A DNA stretch of 64,000 nt from a bacterium UBA4637 (GTDB lineage: Bacteria; Bacteroidota; Bacteroidia; Bacteroidales; Bacteroidaceae), in the NCBI GenBank assembly GCA_002405875.1, contig DHMR01000070.1, positions 1-64,000 on the forward strand, written 5' to 3'. Positions 11,181-19,158 of this stretch are shown one piece after another; the first letter of the stretch is position 1, and the number at the start of each line of letters is the position of its first letter. Position numbers and translations under genes: made by a program. The notes under the pieces were generated by a model. The model did not search any database. It saw only the letters and a program-made list of their open reading frames with translations, and had not been told where the DNA came from.

Positions 11181-11236
11181 GTGTTGAATGTTAGAGTTAA
11201 AAGTTTACATGCTAAAAGTTACACGTTCAAAGAATG
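11181..11236. repeat. Period-7 repeat tract between LysE gene and DUF4924 gene
   Basis: Eight consecutive 7-bp units related to ATGTTAG (GTGTTGA, ATGTTAG, AGTTAAA, AGTTTAC, ATGCTAA, AAGTTAC, ACGTTCA, AAGAATG) fill nearly the whole gap between the two minus-strand genes. It is the longest such tract in the window. Confidence 0.75.
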
Positions 11237-11246
11237 GGCTTACGCC

Positions 11247-11924
11247 TTAGAGTTCCGGCAGATGATAGAGATTGAACACCGTGCCGATCAGTGCGATGAC
11301 CGAGAAGATGATCACGACGCTTCCTATCACCTTATTAATAATAAGGATGCCGTTGGTATCAAACTTACCTCGAACCTTGTCGATGAGCCAAGTCAAGCCA
11401 AACCACCAAAGCAAGGCACCGAAGACGATGCTCAAGTAACCTACGCTCATCTCCAAAGGCATGTCGGGAACGACGAATGCAAACTGGGCGAAGGTGGCCA
11501 TGAACAAGAACACGATAAGCGGATTGGACAATGTGACAAGGAACGCCGTCAGCCCATTATGGAAGAGCGTACCCTGCTTGTTGCTGCTCTGATGCATGTT
11601 CCGCGTAGGATTGCTCTTGAAGCAGTAGATACCAAAGACGAGCAAGAGCAAACTACCGAAAATCTGGAGATAGAACTTATTCTGGGCGTTGTTGACAAAA
11701 TCCATCACAAAGCTCATTCCCAATCCCGTGAAAAGTGCATACACGATGTCGCTGCAGGCAGCGCCCACACCGGTCACGAAACCATACCAGCGCCCCTTGT
11801 TCAACGTGCGCTGGATACACAAGATGCCTACAGGTCCCATCGGGGCAGAGGCAATAATACCTATGATAATTCCCTTGAATATAAAATCAAGAATATTTAT
11901 CTCTATTGGAAACATTAAACTCAT
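11247..11924 (-). CDS. LysE/RhtB-family exporter
   Basis: A 225-residue inner-membrane protein with about six hydrophobic segments and the LysE-type opening IIASAPMGPVGILCIQRTLNKGR. The family exports amino acids or related metabolites; the substrate cannot be told. A -7 box on the minus strand (11933-11940) places transcription start only a few bases upstream of the first ATG. Either the message is leaderless or the start is the fourth-codon Met at 11915 (MFPIEIN). It is divergent from the ROK kinase gene. Confidence 0.82.
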   Translation of the reverse strand: MSLMFPIEINILDFIFKGIIIGIIASAPMGPVGILCIQRTLNKGRWYGFVTGVGAACSDIVYALFTGLGMSFVMDFVNNAQNKFYLQIFGSLLLLVFGIYCFKSNPTRNMHQSSNKQGTLFHNGLTAFLVTLSNPLIVFLFMATFAQFAFVVPDMPLEMSVGYLSIVFGALLWWFGLTWLIDKVRGKFDTNGILIINKVIGSVVIIFSVIALIGTVFNLYHLPEL

Positions 11925-11932
11925 ACAGAGCG

Positions 11933-11940
11933 CAAAGATA
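11933..11940 (-). promoter_or_regulatory. -7 box of LysE-family gene
   Basis: The minus-strand sequence TATCTTTG matches the Bacteroidota -7 element TAnnTTTG. No TTTG lies at the expected upstream spacing, so only the -7 element is claimed. Confidence 0.5.
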
Positions 11941-11973
11941 CAATTTTTTAGCCATATCTAATAACTTTTTGGG

Positions 11974-12022
11974 CTAAAACTTTGTTTTATGTATTTTTTT
12001 TAGCCTAAAACTTTGTTTTATG
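11974..12022. repeat. Duplicated 18-bp operator-like palindrome before ROK kinase
   Basis: Two identical copies of CTAAAACTTTGTTTTATG lie at 11974-11991 and 12005-12022, 31 bp apart (about three helical turns). Each contains the perfect inverted repeat TAAAAC-TTT-GTTTTA. The second copy covers the -33 element of the kinase promoter, and the pair lies between two divergent promoters. This is a plausible operator; no regulator gene is adjacent. Confidence 0.6.
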
Positions 12023-12042
12023 AGAAGTTTTTTCTATCTTTG
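12012..12042 (+). promoter_or_regulatory. Promoter of ROK kinase gene
   Basis: TTTG at 12012-12015, 19 bp, then TATCTTTG at 12035-12042 is an exact match to the Bacteroidota vegetative promoter. The kinase start codon is 30 bp downstream. Confidence 0.8.
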
Positions 12043-12072
12043 TGGCGAAATTCTAACTAAATAAAGAAAAAC

Positions 12073-13053
12073 ATGACAGAAAATGCTCTTAAACCGTACG
12101 TTATCGGCTTAGATCTCGGCGGTACAAATTCCGTTTTCGGCATTGTAGATGCCCGCGGTGAAATCAAAGCAACAACAGCAATCAAGACAGGTGGTTATGA
12201 TGATGTTAATGATTATGTAAAAGCAGCCGTAGCAGCCCTCCAACCTATCATCGATACAGTCGGTGGTATCGACAAGATCAAGGCTATGGGTATTGGCGCT
12301 CCTAACGGCAACTTCTATAAAGGTACTATTGAGTTCGCTCCTAACTTGCCATGGGCGCACACCAGCATCGTCCCATTGGCCAAGCTTTTCAGCGATGCTC
12401 TCGGTGGTCTTCCTGTAGCTCTTACCAATGATGCCAACGCAGCCGCTCTCGGCGAGATGACCTACGGTGTGGCTCGTGGCATGAAGAACTTCATCGACAT
12501 CACGCTCGGCACAGGTGTAGGTTCCGGTATCGTCATCAATGGTCAGATGGTATATGGATGCGATGGCTTCGCAGGTGAGTTGGGTCACGTCATCATGGTA
12601 CGTGGCGAGGAAGGGCGTCCTTGCGGTTGTGGTCGCAAGGGTTGTTTGGAGGCATATTGCTCAGCTACCGGTGTAGCTCGCACAGCTCGCGAGTTCTTGG
12701 AGAAGAGCGACGAGCCTTCTTTGCTTCGCAACTTGAAGCCAGAGGACATCACTTCCTACGATGTCAGCATTGCTGCCGGCAAGGGCGACGCATTGGCTAA
12801 GCGTGTGTACGACTTCACGGGCAAGATGCTTGGTGAGGCTTGCGCCGACTTCGCAGCGTTCTCTTCTCCAGAGGCATTCGTCTTCTTCGGCGGCTTGACC
12901 AAGGCTGGCGACCTCTTGATGAAGCCAGTCAAGGAAGCTTACGACAAAGCCGTCCTCCCTATCTTCAAGGGCAAGGCTAAGTTCTTGGTTTCCACCCTCG
13001 ATGGCAGTTCCGCTGCCGTTCTCGGTGCCAGCGCCGTAGGTTGGGAACTATAA
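12073..13053 (+). CDS. ROK-family sugar kinase, probable glucokinase
   Basis: A 326-residue cytoplasmic kinase of the ROK family. It shows the phosphate-binding start IGLDLGGTNSVFGIVD, a second glycine motif DITLGTGVGSGIVINGQ, the GELGH segment and the zinc-binding CGCGRKGCLEAYCS. Length and lack of an N-terminal winged helix make it a kinase rather than a repressor. In Bacteroidales such proteins are usually annotated as glucokinase, which makes glucose 6-phosphate; other hexoses such as N-acetyl sugars cannot be excluded. It has its own promoter, a duplicated palindrome upstream and a terminator downstream, so it is probably monocistronic. Confidence 0.88.
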   Translation: MTENALKPYVIGLDLGGTNSVFGIVDARGEIKATTAIKTGGYDDVNDYVKAAVAALQPIIDTVGGIDKIKAMGIGAPNGNFYKGTIEFAPNLPWAHTSIVPLAKLFSDALGGLPVALTNDANAAALGEMTYGVARGMKNFIDITLGTGVGSGIVINGQMVYGCDGFAGELGHVIMVRGEEGRPCGCGRKGCLEAYCSATGVARTAREFLEKSDEPSLLRNLKPEDITSYDVSIAAGKGDALAKRVYDFTGKMLGEACADFAAFSSPEAFVFFGGLTKAGDLLMKPVKEAYDKAVLPIFKGKAKFLVSTLDGSSAAVLGASAVGWEL

Positions 13054-13137
13054 AAAGATACTTTTTGAATATAAGAAAAGGAATTATTACATAAGAAATT
13101 CGACTTAAGGTCGAAACATAGGCACATATTTAGTTCT

Positions 13138-13174
13138 GGAAAGCTCTTAGATGTGAATCTGGGAGCTTTTTCCA
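13138..13174 (+). terminator. Terminator after ROK kinase gene
   Basis: AAAGCTC (13140-13146) pairs with GAGCTTT (13163-13169), and T-rich sequence follows. It lies about 90 bp after the kinase stop codon. The rest of the 300-bp gap holds only the promoter of the next gene and its leader. Confidence 0.6.
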
Positions 13175-13235
13175 TGTCTAGACCTGCCTTTTTCCAAGAA
13201 AATAAGCCCCAAAAATTATTTTTCCTCAAAACTAC

Positions 13236-13266
13236 TTGCTCATTACTAGTTTTTTTCGTAATTTTG
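13236..13266 (+). promoter_or_regulatory. Promoter of secreted EEP-domain gene
   Basis: TTGC at 13236-13239, 19 bp, then TAATTTTG at 13259-13266. The -7 box is a consensus match and the -33 element is one base off. It implies a leader of about 80 nt before the ATG at 13353. Confidence 0.6.
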
Positions 13267-13352
13267 CGCCCGATTCTAAGAAATGTTAACAGAAACTACT
13301 TCTGCTCCATAAAATGGTGTGGGCGGATATGATAAATTAGAGATTATATTAA

Positions 13353-14522
13353 ATGATAAAATGTTTCAATTGGCTGTCGAAGACGAAGAAGTGGATTTTA
13401 TCCCTAGCTACGATTTCCTTCCTCTTCACCACAGCCTCGGCTCAATCAGCAGAGCCACAAGGGAATAAGAATGTATCCAAGGTATTCAAGGTATGTCCTT
13501 TCAACGTGGATGGTTTGCCACAGGAGTTCGGGGGGATACCAGTCAATCCGGATGGTCATGGGGCAGAGGGTGCCAAGGCTATCGGACAATACATCTCCAA
13601 AAGCGATGTGGACATCTGGGGACTGAGCGAGGATTTCAACTATCACAACGACTTAGCCAATGAGCTCAACAAGGACGATTTTCAGGTAGGAACTTGGAGA
13701 GGAGGAATCAACTTATTAAAGAACTTTCCTTGGAGATTTCGCTTTGACACCGATGGCCTCGACTTGATTTGCAAGAAGCCAAATTCTTTCTCCCAAGAGT
13801 CATGGACAAAATGGAATCAAAACAATGGCTATTTGGACCATGGCAACGACGAGTTGATAACCAAAGGATATCGTTATTACCTAGTTGACCTCGGCGATGG
13901 TGCATCGGTAGACATTTACATCATGCACATGGATGCCGATACTGGAGAAAAAGACAATGCCGCCCGTGCTTCCCAGTGGGAACAGCTTCGTGATGCCATC
14001 CTCGCCAACAAGAATGGTCGCCCAATCATCATAATGGGCGACACCAATAGCCGTTATACCCGTGACAACATCTTGGGCTTGTTCATCAACCCTATCAAGG
14101 AAGCGGGAGAATTCGAGGTTCAGGACGCATGGGTGGAGCATTGCAAACAAGGCATCTACCCTACTCTGGGCGATGCTGCACTGATGGTTGACCAATTGGG
14201 CTACCAAAAAGGCGAGGTCGTGGACAAGGTGATTTACTTGAACCCTAAGGAGAGAAAATACAACCTCAAGGCAACCAACTTTACCGTGGATTCCAACTTC
14301 GACAAGAGCGACCACAAGCCAGTCATTGTCACGATGGAGCTAACAAGCCGAAATGTGGTAACTGGCATCAAAAACGCTAATAGCATCAAATCGTCACCAT
14401 CTATTGGTCAATATCAACCAAAAGCCATCTACGACATGAACGGAATGCGCCGCGACCAACTAGGCAAAGGCATCAACATTGTCAAGATGGCGGATGGAAG
14501 TGTCAAGAAGATTGTACGTTAG
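13353..14522 (+). CDS. Secreted endonuclease/exonuclease/phosphatase-fold hydrolase
   Basis: A 389-residue protein with an N-terminal signal peptide (cleavage after TTASA). It belongs to the Mg-dependent EEP superfamily: FNVDGLP, LSEDFN, the HMDAD histidine motif, MGDTNSR, a DKVIY segment and the SDHKPV catalytic pair. Secreted members include DNases, sphingomyelinases and other phosphodiesterases; the substrate is not clear. The C-terminus carries a short tail (AIYDMNGMRRDQLGKGINIV then VKKIVR) that recurs in other secreted proteins here. The next gene starts 73 bp downstream, has the same tail and is probably cotranscribed. Confidence 0.78.
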   Translation: MIKCFNWLSKTKKWILSLATISFLFTTASAQSAEPQGNKNVSKVFKVCPFNVDGLPQEFGGIPVNPDGHGAEGAKAIGQYISKSDVDIWGLSEDFNYHNDLANELNKDDFQVGTWRGGINLLKNFPWRFRFDTDGLDLICKKPNSFSQESWTKWNQNNGYLDHGNDELITKGYRYYLVDLGDGASVDIYIMHMDADTGEKDNAARASQWEQLRDAILANKNGRPIIIMGDTNSRYTRDNILGLFINPIKEAGEFEVQDAWVEHCKQGIYPTLGDAALMVDQLGYQKGEVVDKVIYLNPKERKYNLKATNFTVDSNFDKSDHKPVIVTMELTSRNVVTGIKNANSIKSSPSIGQYQPKAIYDMNGMRRDQLGKGINIVKMADGSVKKIVR

Positions 14523-14536
14523 AGGACATGTTTATC

Positions 14537-14568
14537 AGAGATTATCAACTTAATTAGAGATTATCAAC
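14537..14568 (+). repeat. 13-bp direct repeat before secreted protein gene
   Basis: AGAGATTATCAAC occurs at 14537-14549 and again at 14556-14568. A shorter version, TTAGAGATTAT, lies at 13337-13347 just before the previous gene. The function is unknown; leader or operator elements are possible. Confidence 0.55.
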
Positions 14569-14595
14569 ATAAGTATTATTAAAAGTTTAAGTAAC

Positions 14596-15537
14596 ATGAA
14601 GAAATTTTACACGATGGCAAACATTGCCAAGAGTTTGATGCTCGCAGCCTTCATGGCTGCAGGGGTAACAACAGCAAGTGCACAAGAGGTTGGTGCTTCC
14701 GCTGGTGGTTCTGACAACAAGACTTACAAGGCTGCTGAGGCAAGCGACTATTGGAGAGGCGAGAGCGTAGAGACAACATCAAAGGCTTATATCTATAATG
14801 TAGGTGCTAAGACTTTCATCACCAACAACACTCCTTCCGTAAAGGATATTGCGAATGCTAGCGTTTGGACAATCAACAAGAAGGATGACAAATATGGTTT
14901 TGCATCAGAAAATGACAGCGTAGTAACCATGTCAGGTAGCTATTGGCTTTTCGACTATTCATGGAAAACTGAAGTTAAGAAAGGAAGTACAGATAAAGCG
15001 ACTTATTTTGACATAAAAGCCAACGAATCTAACGGAATTTCATATAAATTTGAAGCGACTTGCGTTGGATCCAAATGGAGTAGCAACACTCGCTACTTCA
15101 ATGTTGACGGCAATGAGTATACTGCAGCCAAAAACGAGAGCACTTTCAACGACTGGCTCTTCATCACTACAGTCCAGAAAGAAACTTACGACAAGTACGT
15201 TTTGCTCTACAATGAGGCCATCGAGTTACTTGGCAACGAGAAGTTGGCTGACCAAGCTGTCGTAAAGGAAACTTTGGAATCAGCTTTGAAGAGCACAGCT
15301 ACTAGCAGTTATGACAAATCTAAGACTGACAACAAGACTCTCCAAAATGCCATCGACGCAGCCAAGAAGGCTATTGAGGACATCACCAACGGCATCAACA
15401 CAATCAATGGTTCCGCCATCAATGCCAACGTCACAGCCATCTACGGCATCAATGGAGTACGCAACTCCAAGTTGACCAAGGGCATTAACATCGTTAAGAT
15501 GAGCGATGGAACTGTCAAGAAAATCTTGGTCAAGTAA
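14596..15537 (+). CDS. Secreted protein of unknown function with GINIVK-type tail
   Basis: A 313-residue protein with a signal peptide ending near TTASAQ. The central part has a YIYNVGAKTFIT motif followed by W- and Y-rich beta-type sequence, and residues about 200-265 look helical. No catalytic motif was recognised. The last 45 residues (AIYGINGVRNSKLTKGINIV, then VKKILVK) closely match the tail of the EEP protein encoded just upstream, so the two probably follow the same export or sorting route. A strong terminator follows. Confidence 0.7.
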   Translation: MKKFYTMANIAKSLMLAAFMAAGVTTASAQEVGASAGGSDNKTYKAAEASDYWRGESVETTSKAYIYNVGAKTFITNNTPSVKDIANASVWTINKKDDKYGFASENDSVVTMSGSYWLFDYSWKTEVKKGSTDKATYFDIKANESNGISYKFEATCVGSKWSSNTRYFNVDGNEYTAAKNESTFNDWLFITTVQKETYDKYVLLYNEAIELLGNEKLADQAVVKETLESALKSTATSSYDKSKTDNKTLQNAIDAAKKAIEDITNGINTINGSAINANVTAIYGINGVRNSKLTKGINIVKMSDGTVKKILVK

Positions 15538-15574
15538 TCTTTTTAAGAAAGTTATCTTTTTTTAGATAGAACTT

Positions 15575-15609
15575 AAGCCCTGACGCTATAAAGTGCCAGG
15601 GCTTTTTTG
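15575..15609 (+). terminator. Terminator after secreted-protein pair
   Basis: AAGCCCTG pairs with CAGGGCTT around a 20-base loop that can itself pair in part, and six T follow. It ends the transcript of the two tail-bearing secreted genes. Confidence 0.85.
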
Positions 15610-15693
15610 TTTATTAACGCTCTCTCTGCCATTTCTGACCAGCCTTTGGATCCGCCTAACATGCGTTGGATTACACACGAAAGCTTCACTGTG

Positions 15694-15711
15694 CTCGCAA
15701 ACGATTACGTT
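15694..15711. promoter_or_regulatory. Shared dyad site 1 (CGnAAnCGnTTnCG)
   Basis: The 18-bp sequence contains CGCAAACGATTACG, an imperfect dyad centred on CG. It ends 27 bp before the -33 element of the promoter at 15739. A 15-bp identical site lies at 53743-53760 and a related one at 57250-57267. The central CG is typical of LacI-type operators, but the upstream position suggests activation. Confidence 0.5.
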
Positions 15712-15738
15712 ATTTTTTGCAAAAAACATGCAAGTTTT

Positions 15739-15769
15739 TTTGCTCAGTTTTATTTTATTAGTAATTTTG
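15739..15769 (+). promoter_or_regulatory. Promoter of 816-residue secreted protein gene
   Basis: TTTG at 15739-15742, 19 bp, then TAATTTTG at 15762-15769 is an exact consensus match. The start codon is about 130 bp further on, giving a long leader in which no riboswitch was recognised. Confidence 0.8.
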
Positions 15770-15902
15770 CATCCGTAAAAGAAATGATGTAGTCATGTAA
15801 GTGGCTCAAAACAAGTGTATAAACGTCCTTAAACGAGCACCAAGATGCATGAAAAAAGATGATTTGGACAAAATAAAGATTTAACATTATATAAACTCTT
15901 AA

Positions 15903-18353
15903 ATGCTAAGTATAAAGATGAAAAAGTCTATATTTACTCGACTTTTTGCTCTCCTTTGTCTAGTGATAATCGGGGGAGCAACTGCGTGGGCTGACGACAA
16001 TAGCACTGTCGTCAATGCACCAACAATCACACCAGGAACTTGCACATACAACGGGACTATCATGCCAGTTATTACTGCAGATGAAGGGTGCTCTATTGTT
16101 TATGTTAAAAGTACATCTAAGGTTTATACAACCGTAGAAGATATTGATGCAAACAAAGGGGTCAAAACTGAAAATTCCAATAAAGCTTCCATTACCGATA
16201 TTCAAAACAAGACTGGAAATCGTTATATTTCCGCTTATGCTGTCAAAGATATTAATGGAACAAAATACAAAAGTGCCGTAACAACCGCAACTTATACTTA
16301 TGACCCAAAAGCAACAAACAAGGCAGATCTCACTTTGTCGGGTCAATCTATCACTTTAGACATGTCTGATGCCACAAAGACTACCACCATAAATATCACT
16401 GCAACATCAAACAATCAAACGGTTACAGATAAACTCACTTATCGTTACGAAGTTTATCCTGATAATATTATTTCTATCAGCGAAGATGGAATTGTTACAC
16501 CGAAACAAGCAGGTACAGCTAGTATTACCGTAATATTCGAAGGTAATGACAAGTATAATGCTGCTACTTGTGTTATCGATGTAAATGTGGCAAGTAAATC
16601 AACATCTACTGATAAGATATTCTATAGCATTGCTGATATTCGACATGCAACTCAACCTGCAGAAGGTGAGAAACACGATACTGACAAAATCAAAAATACA
16701 AATATCGCCCTAATTTTTGACTCTAACAACCCCGCAACCGTTGTAGCCGTAATGCAAAAGAGTGATGAGCGCTTAAAAGAAAAAGTCATTAATACTTTTT
16801 TTATTGTTGACAATTCAAATCGTGGTTTATGGATTACACAAAACGACCTCATCAATCCAAGCAAAGATAAATTGGCTGTAGGAAGTAAAATAACAGGAAC
16901 AATCCTTGGTACTTACACTGAAGGAGAAAGAGGAATCCCTTCAATTACAGAAATAAAAAATTCTACCAAGGAAATAAATGGTAAAACATATACCATGGCT
17001 TATACAATTGATCATTCTGGGGAAGCCCAAGGAGATGTTCAAGCGGCTTACCCCTATACAGAAATTGCTGATGTCAACACCTTAGCCAAAAATAACGATA
17101 AAGAAGGCGACATAGTTTCATCTTCTTATGGAGTATATTTGAATTCAATCGTCAAACTACCAGGGGTTATTAAATTAGGACCAGGAGGAGTATACTATTT
17201 AATGCAAGATGAATCAACAGAATGTACAGAAAATTTTGACAATTACCGTCTTTCGATTAACACCGATCAGGTAAGTGTTAATTTAAGTGATTATATTAAT
17301 ACGTCAGGCATATTTGAGGGAATCCTCATTAAATTGACTAAAGACAAAGCAAAATTAGTCATTCTAAAGGATAATTTCTTCCAAATCAACAAGATTTATC
17401 TTGACGAGAACGACCCGGAGAATCGTATCGACGACTTGGTTAATGCTGGTGCCTTCGACGATGAAGTTGATGTGTATGTTCACCGTACAAAGCTTGTCAA
17501 TAGCAATAAAGACGCTTGGAACGCCCTCTGCTTCCCATTCGACTTGACGGCAGCAGAGTTCAAGACCGCCTTTGGTTGCGAGCTTTCCGCTTTGGCTCAG
17601 CCTAAAGTAAATAGTGAAACAACAGTAGAAGAAAGATATACAAAGGTCGGCGAAACTGACAAGAATGGTAATTTGCTATTTACCCCAGTCAACGACATTA
17701 CCGATGAGACTACTATCTCTGAGGGTATGCCTTACCTGATGAAAGCCACAGGTACTCAGACTTTCTGCGCTAACACAAGTATTAAATACCAAAATGAAGA
17801 CGGTACTGGAAAGACTCCACAAGACTTGATGGGTGAAGATGCCAACTACTACGCTCATATCGGTCAAAAATTCATCACGGTCGTTCCTCCTCATCAGATT
17901 CAAGGAAACTTCGACAACAATGTGGTAAACGGTAATTTCTATTTCCGTGGTCTATATGGCAGAAAGGCAAACGCTGACAACAGCGAGAACGACCTGTACG
18001 ACAATGGTAGCCAGAAGTATCAATACATCAGCACCGCAGACAACTATCTGAAATATTTGACTGTAAACAATAAGAGTTTGAAGTTCCCGGGTATGCGTGC
18101 TTACTTCTACTTCCCTAACTGGAAGGCAGAAAACAACAAACCAGTTACAACAAACGGCAAAACAGACAACACCAATGCCAAAATTCACATTTGGGTAGAG
18201 GGTAATTCTACTACAGGAATTTCTAACATCGAGGATATCGACAACGTAGAAGCTAGTAAAAATGCCAAAATCTACAACCTGGCTGGTCAAGTGGTCGATG
18301 AATCATACAAGGGAATCGTGATCAAAAATGGTCGCAAATACCTTGCTAAATAA
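15903..18353 (+). CDS. Large secreted multi-domain protein with YNLAGQ-type tail
   Basis: An 816-residue protein; a start at the second Met (15918, MKKSIFTRLFALL) would give the cleaner signal peptide, cleaved near ATAWA. Residues about 30-130 resemble chitobiase/hexosaminidase C-terminal beta domains (TITPGTCTYNGTIMPVITA). About 140-230 look like a bacterial Ig-like group 2 repeat (IISISEDGIVTPKQAGTASI). About 240-380 resemble an OB-fold. No catalytic motif was seen, so binding or surface display is more likely. The tail (KIYNLAGQVVDESYKGIVI) matches those of the pectin-locus proteins. The gene shares a transcript with a 70-residue peptide gene and an upstream dyad with the pectinesterase and susC genes. 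Confidence 0.72.
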   Translation: MLSIKMKKSIFTRLFALLCLVIIGGATAWADDNSTVVNAPTITPGTCTYNGTIMPVITADEGCSIVYVKSTSKVYTTVEDIDANKGVKTENSNKASITDIQNKTGNRYISAYAVKDINGTKYKSAVTTATYTYDPKATNKADLTLSGQSITLDMSDATKTTTINITATSNNQTVTDKLTYRYEVYPDNIISISEDGIVTPKQAGTASITVIFEGNDKYNAATCVIDVNVASKSTSTDKIFYSIADIRHATQPAEGEKHDTDKIKNTNIALIFDSNNPATVVAVMQKSDERLKEKVINTFFIVDNSNRGLWITQNDLINPSKDKLAVGSKITGTILGTYTEGERGIPSITEIKNSTKEINGKTYTMAYTIDHSGEAQGDVQAAYPYTEIADVNTLAKNNDKEGDIVSSSYGVYLNSIVKLPGVIKLGPGGVYYLMQDESTECTENFDNYRLSINTDQVSVNLSDYINTSGIFEGILIKLTKDKAKLVILKDNFFQINKIYLDENDPENRIDDLVNAGAFDDEVDVYVHRTKLVNSNKDAWNALCFPFDLTAAEFKTAFGCELSALAQPKVNSETTVEERYTKVGETDKNGNLLFTPVNDITDETTISEGMPYLMKATGTQTFCANTSIKYQNEDGTGKTPQDLMGEDANYYAHIGQKFITVVPPHQIQGNFDNNVVNGNFYFRGLYGRKANADNSENDLYDNGSQKYQYISTADNYLKYLTVNNKSLKFPGMRAYFYFPNWKAENNKPVTTNGKTDNTNAKIHIWVEGNSTTGISNIEDIDNVEASKNAKIYNLAGQVVDESYKGIVIKNGRKYLAK

Positions 18354-18396
18354 AGCTTAATAAAGAGAATAAGTAAAAGATAAACAGTAAAAGAAG

Positions 18397-18609
18397 ATGA
18401 AAAAATATATAAAACCAACTACAGATTGCATCCATGCGGGCATAACCAGCCACATTCTTGCAAGTTCTGGTGACCCTAATGCAGCCTTACCAAATGGTAA
18501 TGTATTTGCAGGTGGTTCTTCCAGCGGAAGTTCAGCCTCAGGCGATGCCAACGGCAACGTAGAAGAGATGGCCAAGAAGCATAACGCTTGGTCAACCTGG
18601 GATGATTAA
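18397..18609 (+). CDS. Small Ser/Gly-rich peptide of unknown function
   Basis: A 70-residue protein starting MKKYIKPTTDCIHAG. The first 20 residues are mildly hydrophobic but are not a classical signal peptide. The middle is low complexity (GGSSSGSSASGDANGN) and the C-terminus is NAWSTWDD. Short proteins with an MKKYIKP-like start recur in Prevotella and have no known role. The gene lies 43 bp after the 816-residue secreted protein gene and ahead of a strong terminator, so the two are cotranscribed. It could be a peptide precursor, a small surface partner or a regulator; nothing seen decides this. No maturation enzyme gene is adjacent. Confidence 0.65.
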   Translation: MKKYIKPTTDCIHAGITSHILASSGDPNAALPNGNVFAGGSSSGSSASGDANGNVEEMAKKHNAWSTWDD

Positions 18610-18623
18610 TCAGCCATAGCCTA

Positions 18624-18670
18624 AGCCTAGCTTGGGTCTTAACTTAAGACCACGAGCTAGGCTTTCCTTT
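18624..18670 (+). terminator. Terminator after small peptide gene
   Basis: A long stem in which AGCCTAGCT pairs with AGCTAGGCT and, inside it, GGTCTTAA pairs with TTAAGACC. A T-rich tail follows. It closes the transcript of the 816-residue protein and the peptide. Confidence 0.85.
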
Positions 18671-18674
18671 TTCG

Positions 18675-18861
18675 TAATTTTGCACTCAGAAATTCGAGAC
18701 AAGAGAGATTGAAGTTTAGCTTGGATGACACAAGGAGAGAATGCATGGCAAGTCTATGCGCCAAACGCCCTTTGCCCTTCAAAGACTGTATAAATTCTGT
18801 TAAAACTATTCTTCAGTTAATAGAAGTCACATTTATTTTGCTTATCTTTGTCGAAAAATTG
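18675..18861 (+). other. Intergenic stretch before VapBC-like pair
   Basis: It holds two -7 boxes, TAATTTTG (18675-18682) and TATCTTTG (18843-18850). Between them is a 22-codon open frame (ATG at 18724, MTQGENAWQVYAPN) that cannot be supported as a gene. The second box is the probable promoter of the toxin-antitoxin pair. Confidence 0.4.
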
Positions 18862-18877
18862 ATTTAAACGTTTAAAT
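18862..18877. promoter_or_regulatory. Perfect 16-bp palindrome, candidate antitoxin operator
   Basis: ATTTAAACGTTTAAAT is a perfect palindrome just downstream of the -7 box at 18843-18850 and 14 bp before the antitoxin start codon. That is where a toxin-antitoxin complex would bind to repress its own transcription. Confidence 0.6.
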
Positions 18878-18891
18878 TGGAGGAAACTATC

Positions 18892-19155
18892 ATGTTAATG
18901 ACAAATCATGCAACTACTCAGACGGTTCCTTATTGGAATGAAATCGAAAAGCTGAACAAAGATGAAAAATTAAAGCTGATGGCTTTGATATCTTCGTCAT
19001 TGGTCTCTGACGGAAACGACGTATCAGAAAAAGACCGAACACAAGAAATGATAGATCGTTTCTGCGGTTCGTGGGTTGGCAAAGAATCTGCAGAAGAGAT
19101 AATTGCCAATATAGAGAACAGCAGGAATTCACATTCTGAACCTGTAAATTTTTAG
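18892..19155 (+). CDS. Probable antitoxin of a VapBC-type pair
   Basis: An 87-residue protein, starting at the ATG preceded by GGAGG with 7-nt spacing; the frame is open upstream to a TTG at 18877. It is helical and charged (EIEKLNKDEKLKLMALISSS) and ends in a region typical of toxin-wrapping antitoxin tails (ESAEEIIANIENSRNSHSE). The PIN-domain toxin gene starts 3 bp after its stop codon, the normal antitoxin-first order. A perfect palindrome precedes it. No DNA-binding fold was recognised with certainty, so its role rests mainly on context. Confidence 0.68.
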   Translation: MLMTNHATTQTVPYWNEIEKLNKDEKLKLMALISSSLVSDGNDVSEKDRTQEMIDRFCGSWVGKESAEEIIANIENSRNSHSEPVNF

Positions 19156-19158
19156 CAT

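Noticed and set aside
15593..15792. Two 61-codon frames between secreted genes
   Set aside because: They overlap a terminator, a promoter and the dyad site, differ in frame and have no protein-like motif.
18724..18792. 22-codon frame MTQGENAWQVYAPN..
   Set aside because: It follows a -7 box but has no convincing ribosome-binding site context, no known homologue to me and could be chance.
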